NCBI GenBank assembly: GCA_019426215.1
Contig: CM033402.1
Span: 24,773,102 to 24,837,101, forward strand
DNA from: Buddleja alternifolia
Taxonomy: Eukaryota > Streptophyta > Magnoliopsida > Lamiales > Scrophulariaceae
Reading direction: 5' to 3'
DNA length: 64,000 bases
Below are positions 1 through 10,458 of this stretch, in pieces; position 1 is the first letter of the stretch, and each line of letters begins with the position of its first letter. The notes below the pieces were generated by a model. It saw nothing but the letters and a program-made list of their open reading frames with translations, had not been told where the DNA came from and did not search any database. Made by a program: the position numbers and the translations under genes.

Positions 1-505
1 AAGGGAGTTAAGGACGGTTAGATAAAATGGGGAACGTGGGGCGTCCACAAAGATAAAAGGCGAGAAGAAGAAGGAAGAAGGCAGACAACATCTCAGAGAA
101 AAAACTTATCTTTTCAAATTTTCCATTTAGGCAGTTTACGTAGCGTAGTTCAGTATTTTCGTAGTTTTCCTTTTAGATTAGAATTTAGATTCTGTTCAAA
201 CACTATAGAATAATCTGGTAGCATAGTAATAGACGTAGCGAGAGGTTGAATCCATAGCCTGTACTTCGAATCAGGAATCCATGGAGGTATGCTCCTTTTT
301 CTCAATTTAATATATTTTGGCTGCTTACGTATTACGATCGTATTTGTTGCATATACCGTAGAATAAATAAATAAAAACAAGGCGTAGGACCACCATTAGC
401 CCATTTGGGCAGGGGTCGGTAGATAATCCTAAGTTAAGGTTATCGCGAGGCAGGGACCGTCTACTCGAAATCCCTCCTTATTCTAGTCTGTTTTTACGCG
501 AAACA
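1..505 (+). repeat. Partial 5' LTR of Tat-1
   Basis: Corresponds to the last ~505-515 bases of the 716-base LTR at 24315-25030; the U3 start lies left of the window. It ends with GCGAAACA at 505, followed by a short spacer and the PBS. A few indels distinguish it from the Tat-2 LTR. Confidence 0.88.
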
Positions 506-510
506 GATTT

Positions 511-530
511 TTGGCAACCACAGTGGGAGA
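511..530 (+). other. Primer-binding site of Tat-1
   Basis: TTGGCAACCACAGTGGGAGA lies 5 bases after the LTR end and aligns with TTGGCGACCACAGTGGAGAC in Tat-2. The TGGCGACC core is the kind seen at the PBS of Tat/Ogre elements (established knowledge). In this copy the CpG in the core has become CA, which would weaken tRNA pairing. Confidence 0.75.
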
Positions 531-566
531 AAATCGAATTTGGATTCCATAAACGAGATATAAAAA

Positions 567-3500
567 ATGTCTGACGAATCTTCTAGGGAAGAGCCTACGG
601 ATGAACTCGAAACTCAACCCGTATCCAGACATAGGATTAGAGCGGATAAGATGTATGAGCAATTCGTCAAGGTTATGAAACAAACTTTGATAGGCGCTCG
701 AGATGATCAGAGAAGGGAGTTCAATGATCAATATCGAGCGCTGGCCCAAGAATCGGCTCGAATCTTTACGGCGATAGTGCAAGATATCGCAGTAAATACA
801 CAAGAGGGGCTAGCCAGAGAAGTTACTCGAGTCGTAACTGAACTAGGAGAGATATTCAACCAAACTTGTGATGTTTTCTCAAGAATGGTGAATATTCAAG
901 TTGTTAATGGGTTAGAACCCCTTATCGAAAAACATAACATGTTAATAGAAAAGGTATCGCAATTAATCTCCGTAGAACCAAGAAACCGTACTCGAAACGT
1001 AGCAATGGGAGAACCACCGCCCGGTTACCCTCGAGAAAATAAAAATAGGAGTAATCGCTTCGAGATAGGGCAGACTTCGAATACATCCCCTGAAAACGAG
1101 CACGGTTATGTGAATCTACCGAGACCTGGGGGGCAGATAGGTCTAGGGCCGCAAAACTTAGGTCAAAATGTACGTGCGGCGTCGAACATCCCGTATAATA
1201 GCAACCCAAACCAACCTCCTCCGTATAACTCGAGACCCAACTTCCCATTTCCCCCGTCAAATTATGGACAAGTGCCAGTAGGTTACCAGCCAAACGTCCA
1301 CGTTAACAATTTCGAAATACCTGCCGTATTCACCCAAGGACAATACCAGGGGATACCTAATCAAAACCCTATGCCTAATTCGACAGGAGTCTCTAACACT
1401 CCTTTCCCAATGGGAAACAATAACTTCCCGATCCCAAACATGGGTCCAGGTTTCCCTATGTTTCCAAATAACGTACAAGTGACATTCCCAGGGGGGCAAG
1501 CTGTTCCCGAAGCCCATATCGGAGGTCTAGTACCGGACCCGGTCCAAAATCAAATCGAAATAATCATCGAAAGAATGTATGGACCAGGATTTCGAAGGAA
1601 CCATAGGCCAATGCCCAGGAAGCCTTATCCCGATTGGGTGGATAGGAGTTACCCTTTTCCTCGAAATTACAAAATCCCCGACTTCACATTGTTCTCGGGA
1701 GATGATCACATCTCTGCTCTCGAGCATTTGGCGAGGTTCACCTGCCAATGTCGGGAAGCGTCTGATCAGGAGTTTCTCAAATTGAGACTTTTCCCGAGTT
1801 TGTTAACAGGATCGGCTTTTAATTGGTACATAAGCTTAGCCCCGAATTCTATCCACAGTTGGGATGAGATGCAATTTCAGTTCCAAAACCACTTCGCCCG
1901 AACAGATCCGGGTATATCGATGAGTGACCTGGCCAAAATAAGACAAAGTGTAGGAGAGTCAGTAGAAGATTTCTTAACCCGTTTCAAAAAGGCGAGAGTT
2001 AAGTGCCATCTCAACTTACTCGAAACAGAGTTTGTACAACTGGCCCAACAAAACATGACTTTCGAATTTAGGGTGAAATTTGACGGTATGCCATTCGCCG
2101 ACTTTAGGAGTCTGGCCGAGAGTGCCATAAGATACGAAAATATGATTAGGGAAGAAAATAATAAAAGACACCAAGGGCTTAATGCCTTCGAAGTTGGGAC
2201 CCCTTGGATATTTGACGAAACGCTCGAAATAGATGTGGCGGAATTTATTAAAGGACCTCCCTACCTATGCGGGCCCCTAGAAAAGAAAGAGTGTAAAGCA
2301 ACCGGGTCTTTACAGACAAAAAAGGAAAAGAATTATACCTTTGATATTACGAAAACAGAACAAATCTTCGATTGGTTGGTGTCTAACAAAAAGATAAAAT
2401 TCAAAGGAAAACATAGGGTACCCACTAATTCAGAAATTAAAGGAAAGCCTTACTGTAAGTGGCATAACGCATTTTCTCACGATACGAACGAATGCATATT
2501 ATTTCGAAATATAATCCAAGAAAAAATAAATTCTAAGGATCTCATATTCCCCGAAAACCAGAAAACTAATATTGATGAAGATCCTTTCCCAGTTTTAAAT
2601 CTCGAAATTAATACTATTGAATGTACTGATATGCAGGTCACGATCGAAATGAAGGTTGCCATCAGAACGTTCAACAGGCTTATCGACGAAGGGATATTGA
2701 CCTTCCCAAAGGTCAAAGACGAAGGGCTCGAAGGTATGTGTCGCTGGCATATGAATACCCTCCATACTACAGATCGGTGCCAGATCTTCAGGCGGTTTAT
2801 AGCCAAACAACTCGAGAGGAACTTGATCATTCTTTCCTCGACCGAGAAGAGGATTCTGGGATTAACACCAGAAGGAAAGTTGAAAGATAAACAGGAGGAA
2901 ATCGAACCTCTTAAGGAAAAGTCGAGAAACGATGAAAAGACTTATAAGCAGGTGCTCGAAACACCGGTGCAGGAAACCAGATACGAAACACCCACTCGAG
3001 TGGTGAACAATCTGGCTAAACTACAAAAGGCCTTATGCCATCACTGCGCGGATACCCTTCTCTACGAATTAGTGAGGCTCCAAGTCATAGAAAACGACCC
3101 GAATTGGATTACTGCCTATCAGAGAGCAGAAAACTGGAACAAAAGACCACGACAGGACCCAAGCAGGTATCCGGCTCCACTGCCTCCACAGAGGCACTTT
3201 CGAGGCCGAGGGGGACGAGGTTTACCATACAATCATCCTCAAGGAAATAATTACAGGGGCAATTTCGAGCTCAACAGGTATGATAAGGCAAAAACCATGG
3301 CCCAACAAGTTGCATACTCGAGAGCAGCCATAGCAATGGAAATGCAGCAAGAAGCTGTCATCGCCAACCTAAGGATCGAAGAAGAATCCTTAGCGAAGGG
3401 GATATTGAAATCCAAGGTGGTCAAGGGTTCGGATCTTGAAGACCTCGAGAAGGAAATGGATAGTTTGAGCGATCAGATGAGGGAAGCGAATCTGCAAGGA

Positions 3501-3779
3501 AAAACTGCGGAAGGCGAAGGTAAAGACCTAGATTGTTTCGATTCTGGGGACGATCTGGATATTCTGCTGGACGATATACCAGAAGATTTTGGAAAGGATA
3601 AGGAGAGAGCCGCAGTGAGAAGGGCTCTGGAAATAGAGGAAACAAAAGATTGTGACATGGTGACAATATTGCCGGCAGAATTTGCTGCCAAAGAAAGGGT
3701 ATATGATGAAGAAGAAACAGCGTTGGTGGTGGTCCCAAGTGGCATACGAAAGGGTCTAGAGGGGGGGGGGGTTGAATAG
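567..3779 (+). CDS. Gag of Tat-1, 3' end replaced by SIRE LTR sequence
   Basis: Structural Gag polyprotein, 1070 codons, starting at the first ATG after the PBS, the same start as in Tat-2. About the first 330 residues are polar and rich in P, N and G. A retrotransposon Gag core lies at about residues 350-500 (IPDFTLFSGDD, SAFNWYISLAP, GESVEDFLTRFKKAR). Two Cys/His modules follow with the pattern CxWH...HxTxxC at about residues 630 and 725 (CKWHNAFSHDTNEC, CRWHMNTLHTTDRC), probably metal or RNA binding. An acidic stretch precedes the end. Codons after 3726 (about 17) come from the inserted SIRE LTR, so the C-terminus is foreign and the protease domain present in Tat-2 is absent. The frame is otherwise open, unlike the gag of Tat-2. 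Function is certain at family level; whether this copy is expressed is unknown. Confidence 0.88.
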   Translation: MSDESSREEPTDELETQPVSRHRIRADKMYEQFVKVMKQTLIGARDDQRREFNDQYRALAQESARIFTAIVQDIAVNTQEGLAREVTRVVTELGEIFNQTCDVFSRMVNIQVVNGLEPLIEKHNMLIEKVSQLISVEPRNRTRNVAMGEPPPGYPRENKNRSNRFEIGQTSNTSPENEHGYVNLPRPGGQIGLGPQNLGQNVRAASNIPYNSNPNQPPPYNSRPNFPFPPSNYGQVPVGYQPNVHVNNFEIPAVFTQGQYQGIPNQNPMPNSTGVSNTPFPMGNNNFPIPNMGPGFPMFPNNVQVTFPGGQAVPEAHIGGLVPDPVQNQIEIIIERMYGPGFRRNHRPMPRKPYPDWVDRSYPFPRNYKIPDFTLFSGDDHISALEHLARFTCQCREASDQEFLKLRLFPSLLTGSAFNWYISLAPNSIHSWDEMQFQFQNHFARTDPGISMSDLAKIRQSVGESVEDFLTRFKKARVKCHLNLLETEFVQLAQQNMTFEFRVKFDGMPFADFRSLAESAIRYENMIREENNKRHQGLNAFEVGTPWIFDETLEIDVAEFIKGPPYLCGPLEKKECKATGSLQTKKEKNYTFDITKTEQIFDWLVSNKKIKFKGKHRVPTNSEIKGKPYCKWHNAFSHDTNECILFRNIIQEKINSKDLIFPENQKTNIDEDPFPVLNLEINTIECTDMQVTIEMKVAIRTFNRLIDEGILTFPKVKDEGLEGMCRWHMNTLHTTDRCQIFRRFIAKQLERNLIILSSTEKRILGLTPEGKLKDKQEEIEPLKEKSRNDEKTYKQVLETPVQETRYETPTRVVNNLAKLQKALCHHCADTLLYELVRLQVIENDPNWITAYQRAENWNKRPRQDPSRYPAPLPPQRHFRGRGGRGLPYNHPQGNNYRGNFELNRYDKAKTMAQQVAYSRAAIAMEMQQEAVIANLRIEEESLAKGILKSKVVKGSDLEDLEKEMDSLSDQMREANLQGKTAEGEGKDLDCFDSGDDLDILLDDIPEDFGKDKERAAVRRALEIEETKDCDMVTILPAEFAAKERVYDEEETALVVVPSGIRKGLEGGGVE

Positions 3780-5233
3780 ACCCTGAAGTCTTTTTCGACT
3801 TCACAAAGTTTTCGTATCACTTTAGAAATTTGAACGCTTGAAAAAACTGAGCGTTTGGGTCAGACGCTTCAAAATAGTTAACTTAGACTTAGTGATTTCA
3901 ACAGTTTACCAAAGTAGGGCAATGCTTAGATCGCTTAATCAGGGTTAGCACAGCGGAAATAATGTTTAGCGTTCTTTTAGTTGAATTAATCGCTTTGCAA
4001 TTTTACTTGTCTTTTTCAGAATAATATGAAGTGAATAATATAAGACAATAAAATAAATGACACAATAATTTGTAAGGTTCACTAGGTGATGTAATCCCAG
4101 CTACGTCCTTCTTCTCCTTTTTCACTTGGAGGAAATTACTATGATGATTATCAAAGGATCACACAGAAACTTCTACAAAATAGTAATGGATGAAAATGAT
4201 CTTGGGCTCCTTGATCACACAGACTTCAGCACCAATGAAGATCGTCTTCTTCAAGCTTCTCTCACTCAGAAATGCTGCCTGAAAGTTTTCAACAACTTTT
4301 CTCACTCGGATGAAAGATTGAGGTTTATCACTAGGGTTTTGTTTGTTTTAAAGAAGATCAAACAACTTGGAATATCTCAGTTGGAGTTTGGATTTCTTCT
4401 TTGGAAGATGTTTGAGATATTTGTGACTGTCTGGAATGTAGATGGAAAGCTTGAAAGGTTTTGGCTATGAAATTTCTAAGCTTTTTCCAGAAAGAATGTA
4501 CGTAGGATTTTTGGCAATAATTTCTCGTATATTCTTGATGTTGTTCTATGTTTTTGATTTTCTGGAGTAAGGTATTTATAGGCAATTTCTTGGGATCTGT
4601 CCGTTGGACACATGTAGGAGCGTGCCTTTCACGTAGCGCGTGATTGTACCTAAAATCAGACATTCCTGAAAATTCGCTGGAACCGATTGGACGGGAGCAG
4701 CTAAAACTTTGAAAGTTCTGACAGTCTGGTCAAAAGGAGGCTTGTCCACAAGTCACAGTAGCTTATCACATTTAATGCTCTTATCAGGCATTTAATGCAA
4801 TTTGAATTTATTTCCCGTTGGAAATAAATGCCCGTTGAATGATTGCATTTAAGTCCTTTATGACTTGAGGATTTATTTCAGGTGAATCTTCTATAAGTCG
4901 CTTGAGTATTTGAACGCTTGATTCATGAATCCTGAACTGCGGTCTCTTAGCGTTTGACAGGCGCTAAGAAGGAATCTTCATCTTCGGTTGACTTCAGACG
5001 CTGGTCTTCAACTTCTTCTCAAATAGACTCACCTAGAATTCTATTATTGATTCAGTCGCTAAGACTTAGTCTAAAATCTATGAGGATAAAAATTACAAGC
5101 CTAAACAAAATTACAAACTCTTTAAACGCTTTATACAATGATCTATGAAAGCATAAACTTACATTTTATTTGGGGTCTAACATTGAATCCTATCTTGTCA
5201 TCATCAAAACATCTAACATGAAATTTCCTAACA
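3727..5233 (-). repeat. 3' LTR of SIRE-A (about 1.5 kb)
   Basis: On the minus strand it runs from TGTTAGGAAATTTC at 5233 to GGGACCACCA at 3727, a TG...CA repeat. The same family occurs at 16053, 17708, 21211 and 48686. A TATA motif, CCTATAAATACC on the minus strand, lies at 4571-4582. A run of G at about 3761-3771 is near its 3' end. Short plus-strand open frames inside it (for example 4126-4470) are not considered genes. Confidence 0.9.
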
Positions 5234-5247
5234 ATTTCCCCCTTTTT
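5234..5247 (-). other. Polypurine tract of SIRE-A
   Basis: Minus-strand AAAAAGGGGGAAAT directly abuts the 3' LTR start and would prime plus-strand DNA synthesis. The identical tract precedes the SIRE-H LTR at 48686. Confidence 0.85.
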
Positions 5248-5466
5248 GATGATGTCAAGACTTGTAACTCTTTTATAATTTTTAAAAGTTAAAAAAGAAA
5301 AGGCCCAAAGGAATATAAGTTAGCGTTTGAAAGGTTAGTAATGTTAGTTAAAGTTAGGTTGGCTTCAACAAGTTGTTTCAGCAATAAATCATTCATATAT
5401 ATTGAAATGAAGCATACATGATTTATACTGAAAAGAATAAGAAAGAAGTAAAATACGCAAAAACAT

Positions 5467-6410
5467 TTATTTCTTCTGTCGCTTTGCTCTTTCTTCGCCT
5501 TGAAGAACTTCTAACGCTAGTTCTTTTAAGAGTCGATCAATGTCGATCATAGTTGTATGCTGGACTTCATCATAGTCATGCCTGCGGAGTCTGGCGCTTT
5601 CATTTAGCTCTAACAACCTTTCCGTCCAATCCCTTGGTGGAATGCCATGTTCTCGAATCAGATCATAATATATATCTCTTTGACGGTCATTTGACGGTCT
5701 CCAATTCACAGGTCGTTGTAGCGGTCTGGCATAAGCATGAAATTCCATACTCTCTAAGAAGTCGGGGTCCAACTGGGGAAGAGCGTATTTTCTGAGATAA
5801 TACCTTGGTTTTCGTTTCTTGGATAGCATTCTCTTAATGTTACCAGTTCATCGAACATCGAACGCCAATGTTTATTATCCGTCTTGGAAATCGCTTTGGT
5901 CTTTTCTTTACTTTCCCCCTTCTTGACTTCATCAAGGGACAATTTTAGATCAGCGACATCGCGGCGCAAAAGTCTAACTTCTTCGACTAGAAGAGCAATC
6001 TGTTGGGCAACACTTTGAGCGATGGCATCGGATGAAGCGTGTCTGTCCGCATCAGCCGAAGCGCTCTGAGCAAGGTGACGATTGAATTCAGAGGAGAGCT
6101 CAGCGATAAGAGGGGACATGCTTTCCATGATAGCAATGGTGCTGTAATTTGAAGCGTTGGCAATGTCACGGCTTCGCATATCAGACATTAAGCGAGTCTG
6201 TCTGTCAGCGGCTTCAGAAAGCTTGGAGCAGGAACCTTCGATGTGGTGAAGCGAGTTCCGTACAGCCTTTCTGAAATCTCGGGCCTCTAAATCACTGTCT
6301 GAATCTGAATCCGAAGAAGGACGTTCTGGGGACGGGAGAAGTCCGTAAGAACTTGAAACTGCAGCCTTGCCTTTGGTTTTATCTCTTAGGAGAGGTTCTA
6401 CAGGGCTTGA
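5467..6410 (-). pseudogene. C-terminal part of the SIRE extra 3' gene, frameshifted
   Basis: Continuation of the extra gene of SIRE-A downstream of its stop at 6473. Two overlapping open frames cover it. One runs from about 6408 to 5754 and encodes a Ser/Asp-rich stretch followed by a heptad-like helical segment (IALLVEEVRLLRRDVADLKL), likely a coiled coil. The other runs 5829-5467 and ends in a basic tail (GEERAKRQKK). The frame changes near 5830. SIRE-H has a homologous, longer uninterrupted version at 47492-48454 with the same order (coiled coil, linker, C-terminal helical part, stop shortly before the PPT). That supports one ancestral reading frame here broken by indels near 6408 and 5830. 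I do not recognise a biochemical function. Confidence 0.65.
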
Positions 6411-6472
6411 GCAATTTCAGCGTACACTTCTTCAATTGCGTGATCCAAGGTAGAATCAGCAATCGCTGGGGG

Positions 6473-8238
6473 CTAGACTACTGGGGCGCTAGAAGAATCT
6501 GGCAAGGAAGCCTCAGGAAGATGAGCGACTTCCGCAGTAGGAGCATAATCTTCTTCCAAAATTTGGATTGAGGGAGGAGAAGGTTCTCGAATGCCAATAA
6601 CCCAGAGGGGGCCAAGGGCTTCCATCACATGCCGGGGACTGATCAGGCTAGATTGCGGGATAAAGAATATAGCGTCTTCGCGCTCGTCAGTACTTAGTGC
6701 AAGTTGCACACCTTCTGGTAAAGCAATCCCTGATGTATATTTGTTAAAAAAGTTCAAAATCAACGGCATGAACGCTTGAGCTGCTTCTTGGTCCACTGGC
6801 CTAATCAGCGAGATCATCTTGGCCACTTGAATATTCTGTTCACTGAAGAGCACAGGGTGGAGAGTATATCCTCGGAAATCGTTTAACCCTGAATAGTGAT
6901 TGAAACTTATATCCAACGCTTGGACATTTTCTATCACTGCTCTCATATCTCGGTGGAACTCAGCAAACTCAGCGTGTTCTGTTGAAGTGTCAACACGAAT
7001 CTGACTCTGGCTTTGAAGAACTGGTTGTTTACTTGACGAAGCGTCTTCGTTGAGGTCAGGGAAGATTCGTTGAACAAAGTCTGCACGAGGATGCAAAACG
7101 TAGCGTCCGCCCTGGCTGAATAAGGCGAGCTGCTGGCGAATGTAGCTTTCGATTGGCTGTCTGTATCGTGGCAAAGTGCTAACATTCCCGGCAATTATCT
7201 GACGCTGTTGAAGCAAAAAGGTGGCAAATCCTCGGCGTCTATATTCTATTCCAAAATTAAACAGGAATGGATATTTGACGAGTTCATCAAGGGTGTAGAA
7301 GTGAAGAACGAACTCTTCAGCCCATTTGGCTGTATCCATCATCCATCGTTTTCCAAGTTTGTTCGCTTTGTTTTGCTCTTTTCTAGCTGCTAAGAATTTC
7401 TCGAAGCGTTCTGTTTCATCATCATAGTCTTCAGCCCATAATCTGGCAAGATATTCACGAGCCTCATCTTCAATCCACGAGTTGACCGGATTTGGGCGCT
7501 CCGCAACAAGCGAGCCTTTGCCTTTCCAGAGTTTGAGTGGATTAGGAGAGAGAGCGTTCTGGGGAGACTTGACAACGGAGGGGAGAGCAGAATATCCTAT
7601 CTTATTGAGATCTTCCTCATCAGGATTTTTGTTCCAATCACCCATGTGTGGGTTCTTGAAAACAATCTTGCTTGGGCGCAGAGGATAAAAAGACTCGTCC
7701 GAGCGACCGGTTAGAGTGAATCGTTGTTGATCAAGGTCAGCTCTATTGAACACTGGACGACGAATGTACTCAAGGCGAGATTGAAGTCGCTCTAAGTCAT
7801 ATAGTCCTAGATCTGCAATACGATCGAAAAACTCAAATTTCTTGGTATTGGACATATCGGGCCGATGGAGAGTGGTTTGAAAGTTTATTTCCAACTCGGC
7901 AAGCATTTGAGCGTCACATTCTCTGGCGGAATAATAAAATTCGACGTCTGGATGATATCCGTGCGGGAAGAAATCAATGACACGAGGAGGAGGTCCGGTT
8001 GGCGTAGGAACAAGGGCAATAGCTTCTGTTGGAATGGGAGCCACTTCTATCGACCGCTCAGCGTTTAAAGTTGCTTCACTCGCTGATGAGCTTTCAGCGT
8101 CAGGAAGAACTTGGAATGCTTCTTTAGCAATATGCACAACAGTTGCCATGTCCACGTCTAGTTCAACTGGAATCTCCGAGAGAGGAGGGACTTCAGCGAT
8201 TGGTTCATCATGAGCTCCGTCATGAGCTCCGTCATGAG
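6473..8238 (-). CDS. Extra 3' gene of SIRE-A, exon 2 (env-like position)
   Basis: Large open frame downstream of RNase H, in the position called env-like in SIRE elements. It begins after a TTTCAG splice acceptor (exon starts at 8238) and reads through an imperfect AHDGAHDGAHDE repeat, then a long predicted globular region with motifs such as LWKGKGSLVAERPNP, EYLARLWAEDYDDETERFE and IRQQLALFSQGGRYVLHP. It ends at an in-frame TAG at 6473. No signal peptide or obvious membrane span is visible, so calling it an envelope is not supported. SIRE-H carries a homologous but more broken copy at 45991-47374 (LWKNKAVHAGERLESL, YQTDRYRFESIRD). The stop at 6473 looks secondary because the downstream sequence continues in related frames. 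Confidence 0.7.
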
Positions 8239-8320
8239 CTGAAACATGTAAGCAATTGAGAAAAGCAAGCAAAAATTCCTACTGAGTAGAAATTTACAAA
8301 GAAAATACTACATCGCTTAC
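8239..8320 (-). other. Predicted spliceosomal intron inside the SIRE-A extra gene
   Basis: The minus strand shows donor G|GTAAGCG at 8320 and acceptor TTTCAG at 8239, 82 bases apart. The upstream exon ends in phase 1 (CAG G) and the downstream exon begins CTCATGAC, so the joined codon is GCT and both long frames link without a shift. Both open frames run into non-conserved-looking sequence when read through the intron. Confidence 0.72.
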
Positions 8321-9628
8321 CCTGAGGACTATCATCGACTGTCTTAGTCGCTTGATCTGTTTCTTGGACAAGTTCCTCAGGCTCCTGAACTTCTTCTTCG
8401 GGTTCCTGAACATTGGGAAGGCTTTCAGATGGAGAAACGGCTTGAGGATCTGAGCTGATTTCGGGAACAGCGTCAGAGACGGAAGCATTCGCTGACTCTC
8501 TAAGCGCTGGATTTGTGGGAGCGCTAGAAGATACTGCGGGAGTGGGAGTAAGAGTACGCCTTCGTGCAAGCGGTACTTCTTCTTCCACTGCTGTCTCTTC
8601 TTCCTCAGGAACGGAAAAGAAAAACGCTGGAGGAGGAGAAGGAGACTTAGGCGAGGGAGAAGGAGAAGGGATATTTTGTTTCTTTTTGGGTTCCGGCTTC
8701 TTCTTCTTCAGTTCAGGCTTTTGCTTCTTTGCGGGCTTGGATGGCTCAGCGACTTTGAGAATGATCTTTCTCTTAGGTCGCTTGACCACCACTTCTTCTT
8801 CTGATGATGATGAAGAAGACGCTTGATCTTCATCATCACTGCGAACAACACGCTGATCTTTTGGAACCGCTGCTCCGCCAGGTTTCCGCGGGTTAAGAAG
8901 CTCGCTTATCATTTTTTTGCCATAAAACTTGGTCGCTGGGATCTTTTTCCCAGACGCTTGCGTATATCCGCTAGAGCAGAGAATATGACTTAGCAAAATC
9001 CCGTAAGGCTTGGGATTAACAGACTTAGCCATTGCTACTTTGAAGCGATTGAACACGTAAAGAGACCAGTTAACTTTTAACTTGGTCAGGATGGCAACCA
9101 TCATCTTGTATTGAATGTTAGTTACTTTATCGAACGTCCCTTTTCTGCATTCAATAATCTTTGAACATATGTCAGCGAGGATGACATATTCGCCTTTCAT
9201 ATCGTTCTTCTTGAAGTTGGGCTCGTAGGCGTTGTGAACATCTTCTTTCTTTATCACGTCCCATACTTTGGTAGCATCACCGAGATTTACACGTTCTACC
9301 TCAATGCCAGTATTAGGCAGAACAAGTAATGAAGAAATCAGAGAAGGAGTGAGGACAAAGGTCTCTTTTGCAGAGGGGAAGACGCAGGATATGGAGTTTC
9401 CGTCTTCAGAAATTTGACCATTGTAGAAAAAGTGGAGAGATTCTTCTTCAAAGTAGTTGAAAGTAGTAGTAAGCATGTCTTTCAAACCAGATTCTTGAAC
9501 GAGTGGAAGAATCGTTCGAAGAGGGAAGTTCTGTTATCAAAAAGATAGTCCCAGTTAACCAAAAATCCGGCGTTAACTGTAACTGGTTTTGTTGCTGTCT
9601 TGGAAGATTTTGAAACTTTGGGTGCCAT
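8321..9628 (-). pseudogene. Extra 3' gene of SIRE-A, exon 1, one frameshift near 9485
   Basis: The ATG at 9628 opens a frame (MAPKVSKSSKTATKPVTV...) that meets a TGA near 9487. A frame one base off then runs on to the splice donor at 8320, so a single-base loss near 9487 probably broke an intact exon. The N-terminal ~250 residues look globular (FVLTPSLISSLLVLP, VNWSLYVFNRFKVAMAKS). They resemble, at low certainty, the domain annotated in plant databases as putative plant transposon protein. The rest is low complexity: Ser/Glu runs, a basic KRPKRK and KKKKPEPKKK stretch that could be a nuclear localisation signal, Pro/Ser repeats and acidic repeats. The exon joins 6473-8238 by the intron at 8239-8320. 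Function unknown. Confidence 0.65.
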
Positions 9629-10458
9629 TGCTGAAAGTTGAAGCTTTTGAAGAAAATAGAGGGATTTTTGCCTTTGGAGAGAAAAAGCTTTTACAGTAGG
9701 AAAGATTGGAAGTGATAAAGGTTTTCTGTAAAAGTCTTGGTGAGTTTAAATAGAAGGTGAAAGTAACTCCTCAATTGACAGATGAATGACACGTGTTCAG
9801 AGGTTAATGACAAAAGGAATCTGAACCGTGTACATTTAATTTCGGATGTCAAAAAGTGTGGTAAAGTAGGGTACTATAACATTTTTCGGATCCGCAGTTA
9901 ATTTGAAACGGTTTGAAAAAATTTGAAATTTTCAGCGTGACGTGCACGCGCCTGATAGTGTACTGACACTTACTCAGACTCATGCAATCACTGAACCGCC
10001 TCGGTTTAGATAGGAATCATAACCGTCAGTTCGATTTGATAGGCACGTGTGGGTAGTTGTCAAATCTGATCTTTTGGTCTTATCCACACGTTATCTTTAG
10101 CAATGAAAACTATGCATGAATTTTTGAAATCGAGTTACTTAGCGTTAAAGTGGGAATCCTTTCAACGCTGAAGTCTTTTCATAAAATATTTCAATAAGTG
10201 AATCAATCGCTTGGATTTATGAGAGACAACATTATTAGAGACTGATTTTGTCATGCATAATAGATAAGAGCTAGTGATCAATGCTTAAGATTTTAAAGTC
10301 ATTTTTGATCACAGTCGCTTGATACATTGAAGTAAGTACAATTTTAGAGTTCCTCCTAAAGTTGATGACTCATTTCAAATTTTGATAAACGCTTTAGACA
10401 TAAACAAAAAGTGGATTCCCCTTAAATTATATGCCTATTAAATATGATGCTTTATGAT
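9629..10458 (-). other. Spacer between SIRE-A RNase H and the extra gene
   Basis: About 830 bases without a supported coding frame. On the minus strand a TATA-like TCTATTTAAACTC at about 9745-9757 lies ~120 bases upstream of the ATG at 9628 and could drive the extra gene separately. This is inference only. Confidence 0.4.

Larger units (their letters stand above)
1..3726 (+). mobile_element. Tat-1: truncated Ty3/gypsy retrotransposon, Tat/Ogre-type
   Basis: Plus-strand element consisting of a partial 5' LTR, a PBS and a long gag frame. It is nearly identical by eye to Tat-2 (24315 onward), so the family was recently active. The sequence follows Tat-2 up to about 3726 and then switches abruptly to a SIRE LTR. 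The part of Tat-2 that should follow (rest of gag, protease, pol, antisense gene, 3' LTR) is not found to the right of SIRE-A. Tat-1 is therefore either split by SIRE-A with a later rearrangement, or deleted at this junction. Confidence 0.9.

Noticed and set aside
2477..2830. 117-codon minus-strand frame, repeated at 26988-27341
   Set aside because: Shadow of the Tat gag frame, conserved only because gag is.
4126..4470. 114-codon plus-strand open frame
   Set aside because: Lies inside the SIRE LTR, has no recognisable protein motif, and is broken in the other LTR copies.
8515..8826. 103-codon plus-strand frame rich in Gly, Ser and Phe
   Set aside because: Complement of the low-complexity Glu/Lys/Pro region of the SIRE-A extra gene.
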